From the NCBI RefSeq assembly GCF_000949135.2, contig NZ_JTAN02000010.1, forward strand, positions 248,001 to 312,000: DNA of 64,000 nucleotides, in the 5' to 3' direction. This DNA comes from Burkholderia sp. USMB20 (GTDB lineage Bacteria > Pseudomonadota > Gammaproteobacteria > Burkholderiales > Burkholderiaceae). The position numbers were made by a program, and so were the translations under genes. The notes beneath the pieces are model-generated. The model was not told where the DNA came from, did not search any database, and saw nothing but the letters and a program-made list of their open reading frames with translations. Shown piece after piece: positions 18,926-27,821 of the stretch (the stretch's first letter is position 1; each line of letters starts with the position of its first letter).

Positions 18926-20878
18926 ATGTCGAACAGCCTTTTCCGAGTATATCGCGCGGTCGCGCTCACGCTTTCGGCCGCCGCGCTCGTCGCGGGCACG
19001 GCCGCGTGCGCCGCACCGGGCGACGACACGCTCGCCGGGGACGACCAGATCTTCGTGCAGCTGCGCGAGGCCGCGCGCCGCAACGACGCCGCGAAGGCCG
19101 CGCAGCTCGCGTCGATGATCCCGAACTATCCGGTCCCGTCCTACGTCGAGTATTTCCAGATCAAGCCGCAGCTGTTCGATTCGACCGGCCGCGCACGCGT
19201 CGACGCACCGGACGCGCCGGTGCAGTCGTTCCTGCAGCGCTACGACGGCCAGGCGATCGCCGACCGCCTGCGCAACGACTACCTGCTCGTGCTCGGCGCG
19301 CGTCACGACTGGCGCAACTTCGACGACCAGTACAAGCGCTTCGTGCTCGACGACGACACGCAGGTCAAGTGCTACGCGCTCGAATCGCGCGCGGCGCGCG
19401 GCGAGAACGTCGCCGAGGCGGCGCGTGCGCTGCTCGTCGAGCCGAAATACTACGGCGACGCCTGTGTCGACCTGATTACGGCGCTCACCGTCAACCAGCA
19501 GTTCACGAGCGACGACGTGTGGCAGCAGGCGCGCCTCGCGTACGAGCAGAACTACACGACGCTCGGCGGCAAGATCGTCGACGCGCTCGGCGCGCGCCCG
19601 GTCGGTTTCGACCAGGCGACCAGCGCGCCGCCGCTGTACCTCGCGCGCGGCGTCGGCCCCGACGCGGCATCGCACCAGCTCGCGCTGATCGCGCTCGGCC
19701 GCATGGCGCGCAACGATCCGGACGCGGCGGCCGGGATGCTGACCTCGATCGCCGGCTCGCTGACGAAGCAGGAGCAGGCGATCGCGTGGGGCGCGATCGG
19801 CTACCAGGGCGCGATCAAGCGCTCGGCGCTCGCGTCGGTCTGGTATGCGAAATCCGCGAACGCGCCGCTGTCGAACCCGGGCTACGAATGGCGCACGCGC
19901 GCCGCGCTGCTCGCCGGCAACTGGCCGATGGTGCGCTGGTCGATCGAACAGATGCCGCCGTCACTGCGCGACGATCCGGCATGGATCTACTGGCATGCGC
20001 GCGCGCTCAAGCAGAGCGGCGACACGCTGCAGGCGAACCAGGAATTCGAGCAGGTCGCGGGCCAGTACAACTTCTACGGGCAGCTCGCCGGCGAAGAGCT
20101 CGGCCAGCGCACGTCGATCCCGCCGCGCACGAAGGTGAGCGATGGCGACGTCGACGCGATGAGCAAGATCCCGGGCTTCGCGCTCGCGCAACGCTTCTAC
20201 GGGCTGAACCTGCGTCTCGAAGGCAACCGCGAATGGAACTGGCCGCTGCGCGGGATGACCGATCGCCAGCTGCTCGCGGCCGCCGAATACGGCAAGCGCA
20301 TCGACCTGCTCGACCGCACCGTCAACACGGCCGACCGCACGAAGGCCGAGCACGACTTCACGCTGCGCTACCCGTCGCCGTACCGTGACATCGTCGAGCG
20401 CTACGCGCAGTCGTCGGGCCTCGACATCGAATGGGCATACGGGCTGATCCGCCAGGAGTCGCGCTTCATCACGAACGCGCGTTCGTCGGTCGGCGCGGGC
20501 GGCCTGATGCAGCTGATGCCGGCTACCGCGCAGCTCGTCGCGAAGAAGCTCGGGATGGGCACGATCACGCGTGCGCAGATGCACGACATCAATACCAACA
20601 TCCAGCTCGGCACCTGGTATCTGGCGGACATCTACAACAACTTCGACAGCTCGCCGGTGCTGGCAACCGCCGGCTACAACGCGGGCCCGGGCCGGCCGCG
20701 CCAGTGGCGCCAGGTGTTGACGCAGCCGGTCGAAGGCGCGATCTTCGCGGAGACGATTCCGTTCAACGAGACGCGCGACTACGTGAAGAACGTGCTGTCG
20801 AATACCGTCTACTACGCGGCGCTCTTCGAGGGCAAACCGCAGTCGTTGAAGAAACGCCTAGGCATGATCTCGCCCTGA
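18926..20878 (+). CDS. Soluble lytic murein transglycosylase (Slt-type)
   Basis: 650 residues from ATG at 18926 (MSNSLFRVYRAVAL). There is a Sec signal to about residue 35, with ACAAP as a probable cleavage zone. A long alpha-helical superhelical (U-shaped) region covers residues about 40-470 and ends in the catalytic goose-lysozyme-like domain: GLIRQESRF (catalytic Glu), SSVGAGGLMQLMPATAQ, NIQLGTWYL and TAGYNAGPGRPRQW. It cleaves peptidoglycan to 1,6-anhydro muropeptides in the periplasm. A -10-like TATGCT at 18891 lies inside the first codons of the divergent cyclo-ligase gene. Confidence 0.94.
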   Translation: MSNSLFRVYRAVALTLSAAALVAGTAACAAPGDDTLAGDDQIFVQLREAARRNDAAKAAQLASMIPNYPVPSYVEYFQIKPQLFDSTGRARVDAPDAPVQSFLQRYDGQAIADRLRNDYLLVLGARHDWRNFDDQYKRFVLDDDTQVKCYALESRAARGENVAEAARALLVEPKYYGDACVDLITALTVNQQFTSDDVWQQARLAYEQNYTTLGGKIVDALGARPVGFDQATSAPPLYLARGVGPDAASHQLALIALGRMARNDPDAAAGMLTSIAGSLTKQEQAIAWGAIGYQGAIKRSALASVWYAKSANAPLSNPGYEWRTRAALLAGNWPMVRWSIEQMPPSLRDDPAWIYWHARALKQSGDTLQANQEFEQVAGQYNFYGQLAGEELGQRTSIPPRTKVSDGDVDAMSKIPGFALAQRFYGLNLRLEGNREWNWPLRGMTDRQLLAAAEYGKRIDLLDRTVNTADRTKAEHDFTLRYPSPYRDIVERYAQSSGLDIEWAYGLIRQESRFITNARSSVGAGGLMQLMPATAQLVAKKLGMGTITRAQMHDINTNIQLGTWYLADIYNNFDSSPVLATAGYNAGPGRPRQWRQVLTQPVEGAIFAETIPFNETRDYVKNVLSNTVYYAALFEGKPQSLKKRLGMISP

Positions 20879-20935
20879 TCCGCAATCTTCACACTGCCGC
20901 GCGAGACGCGGCAGTGTTCTTTTGAGGACCCGAAC

Positions 20936-21898
20936 ATGGATCGCCAGACCGTCGCGCTGCTGGGCGGCACCGGCTTCATCGGCAGCCGGCTCGTCAACGC
21001 GCTGATCGACGCCGGCAAGCAGGTGCGGATCGGCACGCGGCGGCGCGAGCACGCACGCCACCTGCAGATGCTGCCGGTCGAGATCGTCGAGCTCGACGCG
21101 CTCGATACGCGCACGCTCGCCCGGTTCGTCGCCGGCGCGCATGCGGCCGTCAATCTCGTCGGCGTGCTGCACGGCGGCCGCGGCACGCCGTACGGGCCCG
21201 GGTTCGAGCGCGCGCACGTCGCGCTGCCGGCCGCGCTGGCCGCCGCGTGCGTCGAAGTCGGCGTGCGGCGCGTGCTGCACATGAGCGCGCTCGGCGCCGA
21301 TTCGCACGGCCCGAGCATGTACCAGCGCTCGAAGGGCGACGGCGAGGCCGCGCTGCATGCGGTCGCGGCGACCGATTCGCTCGCGCTGACGATCTTCCGC
21401 CCGTCGGTCGTGTTCGGCCCCGGCGACGCATTCCTGAACACGTTCGCGAACCTGCAGCGCACGCTGCCGGTGCTGCCGCTCGCGATGCCCGACGCGCGCT
21501 TCCAGCCGGTGTTCGTCGGCGATGTCGTGCGCGCGTTCGTCAACACGCTGGATCTCGCGGCCGCGCACGGCAAGACCTACGAACTCGGCGGCCCGACCGT
21601 CTACACGCTCGAGCAGCTGGTGCGTTATTGCGGCACGCTGGTCGGCCGGCAGGCACGCATCGTGCGGCTGCCCGACGCGCTCGCGCGGCTGCAGGCGAGC
21701 GTGTTCGAATGCCTGCCCGGCGAGCCGGTGATCACGCGCGACAATCTCGCGTCGATGTCGGTGCCGAACGTGCTGTCCGGGCCGCTCGCACCGGAACTCG
21801 GGATCTCGCCCGCGAGTCTCGAGAGTATCGCGCCCGCGTATCTCGGCCATGCCGCGCGGCGCTCCCGCTTCGACTGGTTCCGCTCGCGCCGCCGCTAG
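20936..21898 (+). CDS. Complex I NDUFA9-like NAD(P)-binding protein (atypical SDR)
   Basis: 320 residues. The N-terminal Rossmann motif LLGGTGFIGSRLVNALIDAG (GxxGxxG) and the following TRRREHARHL suggest NADP preference. HMSALGADSHGPSMYQRSKGDGE resembles the active-site Tyr/Lys region but in the atypical NDUFA9/YbjT form, where catalysis is uncertain. Homologues stabilise membrane complexes or bind quinone-related substrates; no specific role can be set here. It lies 57 bases after the transglycosylase and 54 before the GST gene, probably one transcript. Confidence 0.82.
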   Translation: MDRQTVALLGGTGFIGSRLVNALIDAGKQVRIGTRRREHARHLQMLPVEIVELDALDTRTLARFVAGAHAAVNLVGVLHGGRGTPYGPGFERAHVALPAALAAACVEVGVRRVLHMSALGADSHGPSMYQRSKGDGEAALHAVAATDSLALTIFRPSVVFGPGDAFLNTFANLQRTLPVLPLAMPDARFQPVFVGDVVRAFVNTLDLAAAHGKTYELGGPTVYTLEQLVRYCGTLVGRQARIVRLPDALARLQASVFECLPGEPVITRDNLASMSVPNVLSGPLAPELGISPASLESIAPAYLGHAARRSRFDWFRSRRR

Positions 21899-21952
21899 GC
21901 GCCGCGGACCGTCGCTTCCTTCATTCACTTTCGCGCTTTCCGGAACACCGCC

Positions 21953-22600
21953 ATGAAACTCGTCATTGGAGACAAGAACTACTCGTCGTGGTCGATGCGG
22001 CCGTGGCTGCTGCTCGCGCATTTCGGCATCCCGTTCGACGAGATCGCGATCGAGCTGCGTCGCGACGACACGGCCGCGCGCATCCGCGAGTATTCGCCGA
22101 CCGGCAAGGTGCCGTGCCTGATCGACGACCACGGCGTCGCGATCTGGGATTCGCTCGCGATTGCCGAGACGCTCGCCGAGCGCTATCCGCAGTTCCCGAT
22201 GTGGCCGGCCGATCCGCTCGATCGCGCGCATGCGCGCTGCATCTCGGCCGAGATGCATTCGGGCTTCGCCGCGCTGCGCACGCAGATGGGAATGAGCGTG
22301 CGTGCGTCGATGCCGGGGCGCGGCGCGACGCCCGAGGCGCTCGCCGACGTCGCGCGCATCGACGCGCTGTGGAGCGCGTGCATCGAGGCCTCGGGCGGCC
22401 CGTTCCTGTTCGGCGAATTCGGCATCGCCGATGCGATGTATGCGCCCGTCGTGATGCGCTTCAACACGTATGCGCCGGCGCTGTCGCCGGAAGCGGCCGG
22501 GTATGCGGCGCGCGTGACGGCACTGCCGGCGGTGCAGCGCTGGATCGATGGCGCGCGCCGCGAAACCAACGTGATCGCCGAATACGAACCGACGCCATGA
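21953..22600 (+). CDS. Glutathione S-transferase family protein
   Basis: 215 residues. The thioredoxin-like N-domain has KNYSSWSMRPWLLLAHFGIPFDE with the likely catalytic Ser, then TGKVPCLIDDHGVAIWDSLAIAETLAERYP, which includes the cis-Pro and the glutathione-binding D-S pair. The helical C-domain ends in a conserved GEFGIADAMYAP N-capping box. The substrate is unknown. Its TGA overlaps the cca ATG by four bases. Confidence 0.92.
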   Translation: MKLVIGDKNYSSWSMRPWLLLAHFGIPFDEIAIELRRDDTAARIREYSPTGKVPCLIDDHGVAIWDSLAIAETLAERYPQFPMWPADPLDRAHARCISAEMHSGFAALRTQMGMSVRASMPGRGATPEALADVARIDALWSACIEASGGPFLFGEFGIADAMYAPVVMRFNTYAPALSPEAAGYAARVTALPAVQRWIDGARRETNVIAEYEPTP

Positions 22601-23838
22601 ACATCTACGCAGTAGGCGGAGCGATCCGCGACGAATTGCTCGGCGTGCCGGTGCAGGACCGCGACTACGTGGTGGTGGGCGCGACGCCCGAGCAGATGGC
22701 CGCGCAGGGCTTCCGGCCGGTCGGCAAGGATTTCCCCGTGTTCCTGCATCCGGGCACGCAGGAGGAATACGCGCTCGCGCGCACCGAGCGCAAGACGGCG
22801 GCCGGCTATCACGGCTTCCAGTTCTACTATGCGCCGGACGTGACGCTCGAAGAGGACCTCGCGCGGCGTGACCTGACGATCAACGCGATGGCGCGCGAAG
22901 TGAGCCCGGAGGGCGCGCTGGTCGGCCCGGTGATCGATCCGTTCGACGGGCAGGCCGACCTGCGCGCACGCGTGTTCCGGCATGTCGGCGACGCGTTCGT
23001 CGAGGATCCGGTGCGGATCCTGCGGATCGCGCGCTTTGCCGCGCGCTTCGCCGATTTCACGGTCGCGGACGACACGCTCGCGCTGATGCGGCGCATGGTC
23101 GACGCGGGCGAAGCGGATGCGCTGGTGCCCGAGCGCGTGTGGCAGGAGATCGCGCGCGGGCTGATGGAGGCGAAACCGTCGCGGATGTTCGCGGTGCTGC
23201 GCGACTGCGGCGCGCTCGCGCGCATCCTGCCCGAGGTCGACGCGCTGTGGGGCGTGCCGCAGCGCGCCGACTACCACCCGGAAGTCGATACGGGCGTGCA
23301 CGTGATGATGGTCGTCGACTATGCGGCGAAGCAGGGCTACTCGCTGCCGGTGCGCTTCGCGGCGCTCACGCACGATCTCGGCAAGGCGACGACGCCCGCC
23401 GACGTGCTGCCGCGCCATGTCGGCCACGAAGGCCGCAGCGTCGACCTCATCAAGCCGCTGTGTGAGCGGCTGCGCGTGCCGAACGATTGCCGCGATCTCG
23501 CGCTGGTGGTCGCGCGCGAGCACGGCAACCTGCATCGCGTGATGGAAATGGGCGCGGCCGCGCTGGTGCGCTTCTTCGAGCGCAGCGACGCGCTGCGCAA
23601 GCCGGCGCGCTTCGCCGAGATGCTGCAGGCATGCGAAGCGGATGCGCGCGGCCGGCTCGGGCTCGACACGCAGCCGTATCCGCAGGCCGAGCGGCTGCGC
23701 GTGGCGCTGGTGGCGGCGCGCAGCGTCGACGCGGGCGCGATCGCGCGCGGTGTCGGCAACGATGCGATGCAGATCAAGGACGCCGTGCATCGCGCGCGGG
23801 TCGAGGCCGTCAAGCAGGCGCTGGCGATCGCGGAATAG
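22597..23838 (+). CDS. cca: Multifunctional CCA tRNA nucleotidyltransferase with HD domain
   Basis: 413 residues from ATG at 22597 (MNIYAVGGAIRDELLG). The class II nucleotidyltransferase active site GGAIRDELLG...DRDYVVVG (two Asp), the RRDLTINAMA motif and VEDPVRILRIARFAAR identify the enzyme, which adds or repairs the 3' CCA of tRNAs without a template. The C-terminal HD phosphohydrolase domain (ALTHDLGKATTP near residues 255-266) marks the gamma/beta-proteobacterial type with 2',3'-cyclic phosphodiesterase and phosphatase activity. It is convergent with the XRE regulator gene. Confidence 0.96.
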   Translation: MNIYAVGGAIRDELLGVPVQDRDYVVVGATPEQMAAQGFRPVGKDFPVFLHPGTQEEYALARTERKTAAGYHGFQFYYAPDVTLEEDLARRDLTINAMAREVSPEGALVGPVIDPFDGQADLRARVFRHVGDAFVEDPVRILRIARFAARFADFTVADDTLALMRRMVDAGEADALVPERVWQEIARGLMEAKPSRMFAVLRDCGALARILPEVDALWGVPQRADYHPEVDTGVHVMMVVDYAAKQGYSLPVRFAALTHDLGKATTPADVLPRHVGHEGRSVDLIKPLCERLRVPNDCRDLALVVAREHGNLHRVMEMGAAALVRFFERSDALRKPARFAEMLQACEADARGRLGLDTQPYPQAERLRVALVAARSVDAGAIARGVGNDAMQIKDAVHRARVEAVKQALAIAE

Positions 23839-23876
23839 GCGGGGGAGTTGGGGGAATCGGGGCGCGGACCGGGGCT

Positions 23877-24033
23877 GGGAACCGGGCTGTGAACTGGGTT
23901 GCAAACCGGGCCGGGAATCGGACTGGGAACCGGGGCTGGGAACCGGCTTGCGAACCGGGCCGCGAATCCGGCTGCGAATCAGGCCGTGAATCAGGCCGTG
24001 AATCAGGCCGTGAATCAGGCCGTGAATCGATTC
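23877..24033. repeat. Minisatellite of 12-bp units between cca and the XRE gene
   Basis: About 13 head-to-tail units of a degenerate 12-mer (type gtgaatcaggcc / gggaaccgggct), one of them 13 bases long. The units at 23986, 23998 and 24010 are identical; divergence grows toward the cca side. It occupies most of the 245-base space between two convergent genes. No protein or terminator is evident in it. Confidence 0.88.
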
Positions 24034-24083
24034 CGCAAATCGTGCGGACCGCGCCGAGCGGTGCGCCGCCCGGCCGGCAGCCG

Positions 24084-24896
24084 TCATTTCTTCATGCGCT
24101 CGGCGGTGCGGCGCGCCGGCGTGGCGGCAGCCGGACGTTTGCCGGTGGCCGAACGGGACTTCCCGGCAGCCGTCTTGGCCGCGGCGCGGGCCGGCTTGTC
24201 GGCGGGCTGCGCGGCGTCCGCGTCGCGCTCCCGCTTCGGTGCCGGTTCGCGGCGGCTCACGCGCGGCTCGCCCGGCGTCGCGCCGGCATCGCGCGCGAGC
24301 AGCCTGATTTTCATCGCGGCGGACCCCAACTCGGCGCAGTTGTCGTCGAAGAGGGGCAGCGTGCCGACCGCGATCAGCTCCGCGGGCCCGTCGCCGACGT
24401 TCGCGACGCGATGGCGCTTCCTCGCGTCGAAGTGCAGCGAATCACCGGGCGACAGCGGGTAATCCTTCTTGCCGATCGTGTAGCAGAGCCGGCCGGTCAG
24501 CACGTACACGAACTCGTCGCCGCCGTGCGCGACCCATTCCGACCGGTAGCCCTCCATCATCCGGACCTTGAGCGCGTTGATCTGGCTGCCGTCGAAGGTA
24601 GTGGACAGCCGCTCGTACCACTGCGACGCGGCGTCGACCGCGTACGGTTCGCGGCGGCCCGCGTGCGAGTCGGGCTGCGCCTGGCGCGGCTGGTCGATCA
24701 GCGTGCTGAGCGGTACGTCGAGCGCTTTCGCGACGTTGACGAGCGATGACAGCGAGATGCCGGTCAGATGGCGCTCGACCTGCGACAGGAACCCGACCGA
24801 CAGGTTCGCTTCGGTCGCGACTTCCAGCAGCGTTTTCTTCGCTTCCCGGCGCAGGCGGCGAATGCGCTGGCCGATACGCATGATGTCTGAATCCAT
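24084..24896 (-). CDS. XRE-family regulator with cupin domain and Lys/Ala-rich tail
   Basis: 270 residues from ATG at 24896 (MDSDIMRIGQRIRRLRREA). The HTH is at residues 7-62 (TLLEVATEANLSVGFLSQVERHLTGISLSSLVNVAKAL) and a cupin_2 ligand-sensing barrel at about 100-175 (EGYRSEWVAHGGDEFVYVLTGRL, LSPGDSLHFDARKRHRVANVG). The family (PuuR/SinR-like) controls amino-acid or polyamine pathways. The last 65 residues are rich in Ala, Lys, Arg and Pro (KPARAAAKTAAGKSRSATGKR), like histone H1 tails. It is divergent from the M24 peptidase gene and is its likely regulator. Confidence 0.9.
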   Translation of the reverse strand: MDSDIMRIGQRIRRLRREAKKTLLEVATEANLSVGFLSQVERHLTGISLSSLVNVAKALDVPLSTLIDQPRQAQPDSHAGRREPYAVDAASQWYERLSTTFDGSQINALKVRMMEGYRSEWVAHGGDEFVYVLTGRLCYTIGKKDYPLSPGDSLHFDARKRHRVANVGDGPAELIAVGTLPLFDDNCAELGSAAMKIRLLARDAGATPGEPRVSRREPAPKRERDADAAQPADKPARAAAKTAAGKSRSATGKRPAAATPARRTAERMKK

Positions 24897-25088
24897 GGAT
24901 CTCTTTCGTGGCAACGAGTCGGGAGGCGAGCGAGGGGGGCGGTGCAGTCGCCGGACGTTGCCGTTCCGCGAATCGCACGAAGCACGGCCGTCGGGACGAC
25001 GATGCGGGCGCATTGTACCGCGCAGTCGCGCCGGTCCGCCGCCACGCCGCGCACGGCGGTGCCGCCGTCGCGCACCGCACGCACCGGT

Positions 25089-25114
25089 AATTTTAGCCCT
25101 ACGAAAATTTTAGC
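25089..25114 (+). promoter_or_regulatory. Direct repeat upstream of the M24 peptidase promoter
   Basis: AATTTTAGC occurs exactly twice, at 25089-25097 and 25106-25114, 17 bases apart and abutting the -35 box at 25115. This is a candidate binding site for the divergent XRE-cupin regulator. Confidence 0.5.
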
Positions 25115-25143
25115 TTGACCTCAATTTCACCGTGCTCTAGATT
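25115..25143 (+). promoter_or_regulatory. Sigma-70-type promoter for the M24 peptidase gene
   Basis: TTGACC (25115-25120, 5/6 match), a 17-base spacer and TAGATT (25138-25143, 4/6 match), in an AT-rich stretch. It predicts a 5' leader of roughly 180 bases before the ATG at 25332. Confidence 0.6.
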
Positions 25144-25331
25144 CTGTCGCACGCATCAAACAAAGTTAAGTGAGACAAAAATTTTCCCGAGAGCCTGCTG
25201 CGGGAACGGCACCACGGCCCGGCTGCCCGCCGGGCCGCGAGTCGTCCGCGCGCGGGCAGCGTGCCGGGTGAGGCGGGCGCCATGCCGCGTGACGCCGCCG
25301 GCCGCCGACAACAATCCATAACGGGTATCCG

Positions 25332-27182
25332 ATGATCGATCGACTGAAATACAGCTTCTCCGGCCTTCCCCCGTACGACGCGTCCGTCGCCGACACGCAG
25401 GCCGGCCTGTCGCGCCTGCTCGACGCCGCCCGGCTCGACGCGGTCGTGGTCACGTCGCAGGACGAGTACATCACCGAATACCTGCCGCGCCGCAACAATC
25501 CGCGCTACGCGCTGTCGGGCTTCGACGGCTCGGCCGGCTGCGGCATCTTCCTGAGCGCGGCGACCGCCGAGGCGCTCGGTGTGCCGCCGTTCGTGCTGTT
25601 CGTCGACGGCCGCTATCACCTGCAGGCCGAACAGCAGTGCGACCCGGCGCGCGTGCGCATCGAGAAGCTCGGGATGAGCGTGACGATCTGGCAGGCGCTG
25701 GCCGACTGGCTGCTCGCGCACGCGAGCCGGCTCGCACGGGTCGGCTACGACGCGCTGCGGATCAGCGTCGCGCAGCGCGACCGGCTGGTCGAGCAGACGC
25801 AGGCGGCGTCGCTCGACTGGACGGGCCTCGTCGAGCGCGAGATCGACCGCGCGATCGCGCTGCCGGGCTGGGTGGTCGAGCGGCCGATCTTCGAGCTGCC
25901 GGACGCGATGACCGGCGCGAGCGTCGCGCAGAACCTCGACGCGCTGAACCGGCGGCTCGCCGTGCACACCGGCGCTGCGCCCGGCACGACCGCGTTCTTC
26001 ACGTGCGCGTCGGACGACCTCGCGTACCTGCTGAACAGCCGCGGCTATCACATCCCGAATGCGTCGTCGCACCTCGGCTTCCTGTTCGCTATCGGCGAGC
26101 AGGTCGCGCTGTTCCTGCCGGAGGGCTGCGACCGCTGCCCGGTCGAACTGGCGTCGTATCCGGCGCTGCACGTGATCCGGCGCGACTTCGCCGAACTGGA
26201 GCGCTTCCTCGCGCGGTTCGCGGTCGAGCACGTGTGTTACGGCTTCGAGTCGGTCAACTGCGCGCTCGTCGAGTCGGTGCGCCGCGTGTGGCCGCACGCG
26301 CGGCACGCCGACTTCAACCCGGTCGAGGCGCTGCGCGCCGGCAAGACGCCGGCGGTGCTCGACCGGTTCCGCGACGCGTTCGCGCGCAGTTCGGCGGCGA
26401 TCGCCGAAACGATGCGCTGGGCGAAGGCCGGCGAGCCGGGGCAGCGCCATACCGAGTACGACCTGGCCCGCACGATCAACGACGCGTACGGCGCCCGCTC
26501 GGCGGTCGCGCTGACGTTCCCGTCCATCGCGGCGAACGGCGCGAACAGCGCGTTCGCGCACTACACGGCGGCGAGCGCCGACGTCGAGCTGACCGAAGGC
26601 GAACTCGTGCTGCTCGACAGCGGCGCGTATTACGACGCCGGTTTCGCGACGGACTGCACGCGCGTCGTGCTGCGCCGCACGCGGCCGGAGACGGTCGCGC
26701 AGCCGTGGCAACGCGAGATCTACACGGTCGCGCTGAAGGCCTGCATCAAGGGGCTCGTCACGCGCTTCCCGAAGACGGCGACGGGCGGCGACGTCGACGC
26801 GGCGGTGCGTCAGGTATGCCGCGACCACGGCTACGATTTCGGTCACGGCACCGGGCACGGTGTCGGGATCCACGTGCACGAGGGCGGCGTGCGGTTCGCG
26901 CCGGGCGCGCAGTACGGGCTGGTGCCGAACGCGGTGATTTCGGTCGAGCCGGGCATCTACGTGGCGGGCAAGGGCGGCGTGCGGATCGAGAACATCGTGA
27001 TCGTGCGCGCGGACGACGACGCATCGGACACCGTCGCGTTCGAGAACATCGTCACGGTCGGCTACGACTGGGACCTGATCGACGTCGAACTGCTGAACGA
27101 CGACGAGCGCGCGTACCTGCGCGACTACGAACGGCTTTGCGTGGAACGCGGCACGCAGGTCACTGCGTGTCCGCTGCTGTAA
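25332..27182 (+). CDS. M24 family metallopeptidase, Xaa-Pro aminopeptidase-like
   Basis: 616 residues in the three-domain form: two creatinase-like N-terminal domains (about 20-160 and 175-330) and a pita-bread catalytic domain (about 345-565). Metal ligands are present: D..D in LLDSGAYYDAGFATDCTR, His in GHGTGHGVGIHVHEGG, Glu in VEPGIYVAG and Glu in RIENIV. The family removes N-terminal residues before proline using two Mn2+ or Co2+ ions. It is cytoplasmic, with no signal peptide. The long form resembles eukaryotic aminopeptidase P1 and its bacterial homologues. It is followed by a 16-bp minisatellite. Confidence 0.93.
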   Translation: MIDRLKYSFSGLPPYDASVADTQAGLSRLLDAARLDAVVVTSQDEYITEYLPRRNNPRYALSGFDGSAGCGIFLSAATAEALGVPPFVLFVDGRYHLQAEQQCDPARVRIEKLGMSVTIWQALADWLLAHASRLARVGYDALRISVAQRDRLVEQTQAASLDWTGLVEREIDRAIALPGWVVERPIFELPDAMTGASVAQNLDALNRRLAVHTGAAPGTTAFFTCASDDLAYLLNSRGYHIPNASSHLGFLFAIGEQVALFLPEGCDRCPVELASYPALHVIRRDFAELERFLARFAVEHVCYGFESVNCALVESVRRVWPHARHADFNPVEALRAGKTPAVLDRFRDAFARSSAAIAETMRWAKAGEPGQRHTEYDLARTINDAYGARSAVALTFPSIAANGANSAFAHYTAASADVELTEGELVLLDSGAYYDAGFATDCTRVVLRRTRPETVAQPWQREIYTVALKACIKGLVTRFPKTATGGDVDAAVRQVCRDHGYDFGHGTGHGVGIHVHEGGVRFAPGAQYGLVPNAVISVEPGIYVAGKGGVRIENIVIVRADDDASDTVAFENIVTVGYDWDLIDVELLNDDERAYLRDYERLCVERGTQVTACPLL

Positions 27183-27265
27183 GGCGGGGAAGGGGCGCGC
27201 GGCCGCAGGCGGGCCGCGCGATGCACGCGCGGCGCGTCGATGCGCCGGCGTGATCGGTCCGTCGG

Positions 27266-27393
27266 GAATCCGTACGTCAGAGAATCGGTATGTCCGTGAA
27301 ACGGTACGTCAGTGAAACGGTACGTCAGAGAATCGGTGCGTCAGGGAATCCGTACGTCAGGGAATCAGTACGTCGGAGAATCAGCGCATCAGC
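27266..27393. repeat. Minisatellite of eight 16-bp units at the 3' end of flgN
   Basis: Eight tandem 16-mers (type gaatccgtacgtcagr), variable at a few positions, run from 27266 to 27393. The last unit and a half cover the flgN stop codon (27381-27383), so the final codons of FlgN lie in the repeat. It sits between the convergent M24 and flgN genes. Confidence 0.9.
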
Positions 27394-27821
27394 GCCGATA
27401 CCCGCCCGTCGGGCCCGTAGACGCCGGCCGGCGCGGGCGCCGAGCGCAGCACCGCGAGCGCGCGCTCGTTGTAGTCCATCCGGATCCGGATCAGCATCCC
27501 GTTGGTCGCATTGGCCTGGCGCGCGCGTTCGGCGGCCTGCAGCAGCAACTGCCAGCGGCCGGCGAGGCGTGCGTCGCGCTCGGCGGCCTGGTCCATCCCT
27601 TTCTTGCCGGCCGGAAAGCCGAGCGCGGACAGCTGCGTGTCGCGCGTGCGTTCGAGCTGCGCGAGCCGGTCGATCAGCGCGCTCTTCTTCTCGACGATGC
27701 CGGGCAGCATTTCAAGCGGCTCCGGCGTCGTCAGCGCCTTTTCCTCGTAGGCGAGCAGGGACGCGAACGCTTCGACCGTCGCGTGTTCGTCGTTGACCGT
27801 GGCCAGCAGCTCTTCTCTCAT
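27381..27821 (-). CDS. flgN: Flagellar export chaperone FlgN
   Basis: 146 residues from ATG at 27821 (MREELLATVNDEHA). The protein is almost wholly alpha-helical with heptad patterning, as in FlgN. FlgN binds the C-terminal ends of FlgK and FlgL, both encoded downstream in this window, and delivers them to the type III export gate. It follows flgM by 85 bases and should be cotranscribed from the FliA promoter at 28269-28295. The C-terminus (VSALMR) is encoded in the 16-bp minisatellite, so length variants are possible. Confidence 0.88.
   Translation of the reverse strand: MREELLATVNDEHATVEAFASLLAYEEKALTTPEPLEMLPGIVEKKSALIDRLAQLERTRDTQLSALGFPAGKKGMDQAAERDARLAGRWQLLLQAAERARQANATNGMLIRIRMDYNERALAVLRSAPAPAGVYGPDGRVSALMR

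Noticed and set aside
23877-24033. Possible CRISPR array
   Set aside because: The units are contiguous 12-mers without unique spacers, and there are no cas genes.
27266-27393. Possible CRISPR or integron-like repeats
   Set aside because: Contiguous 16-bp units without spacers or integrase; a minisatellite explains it.
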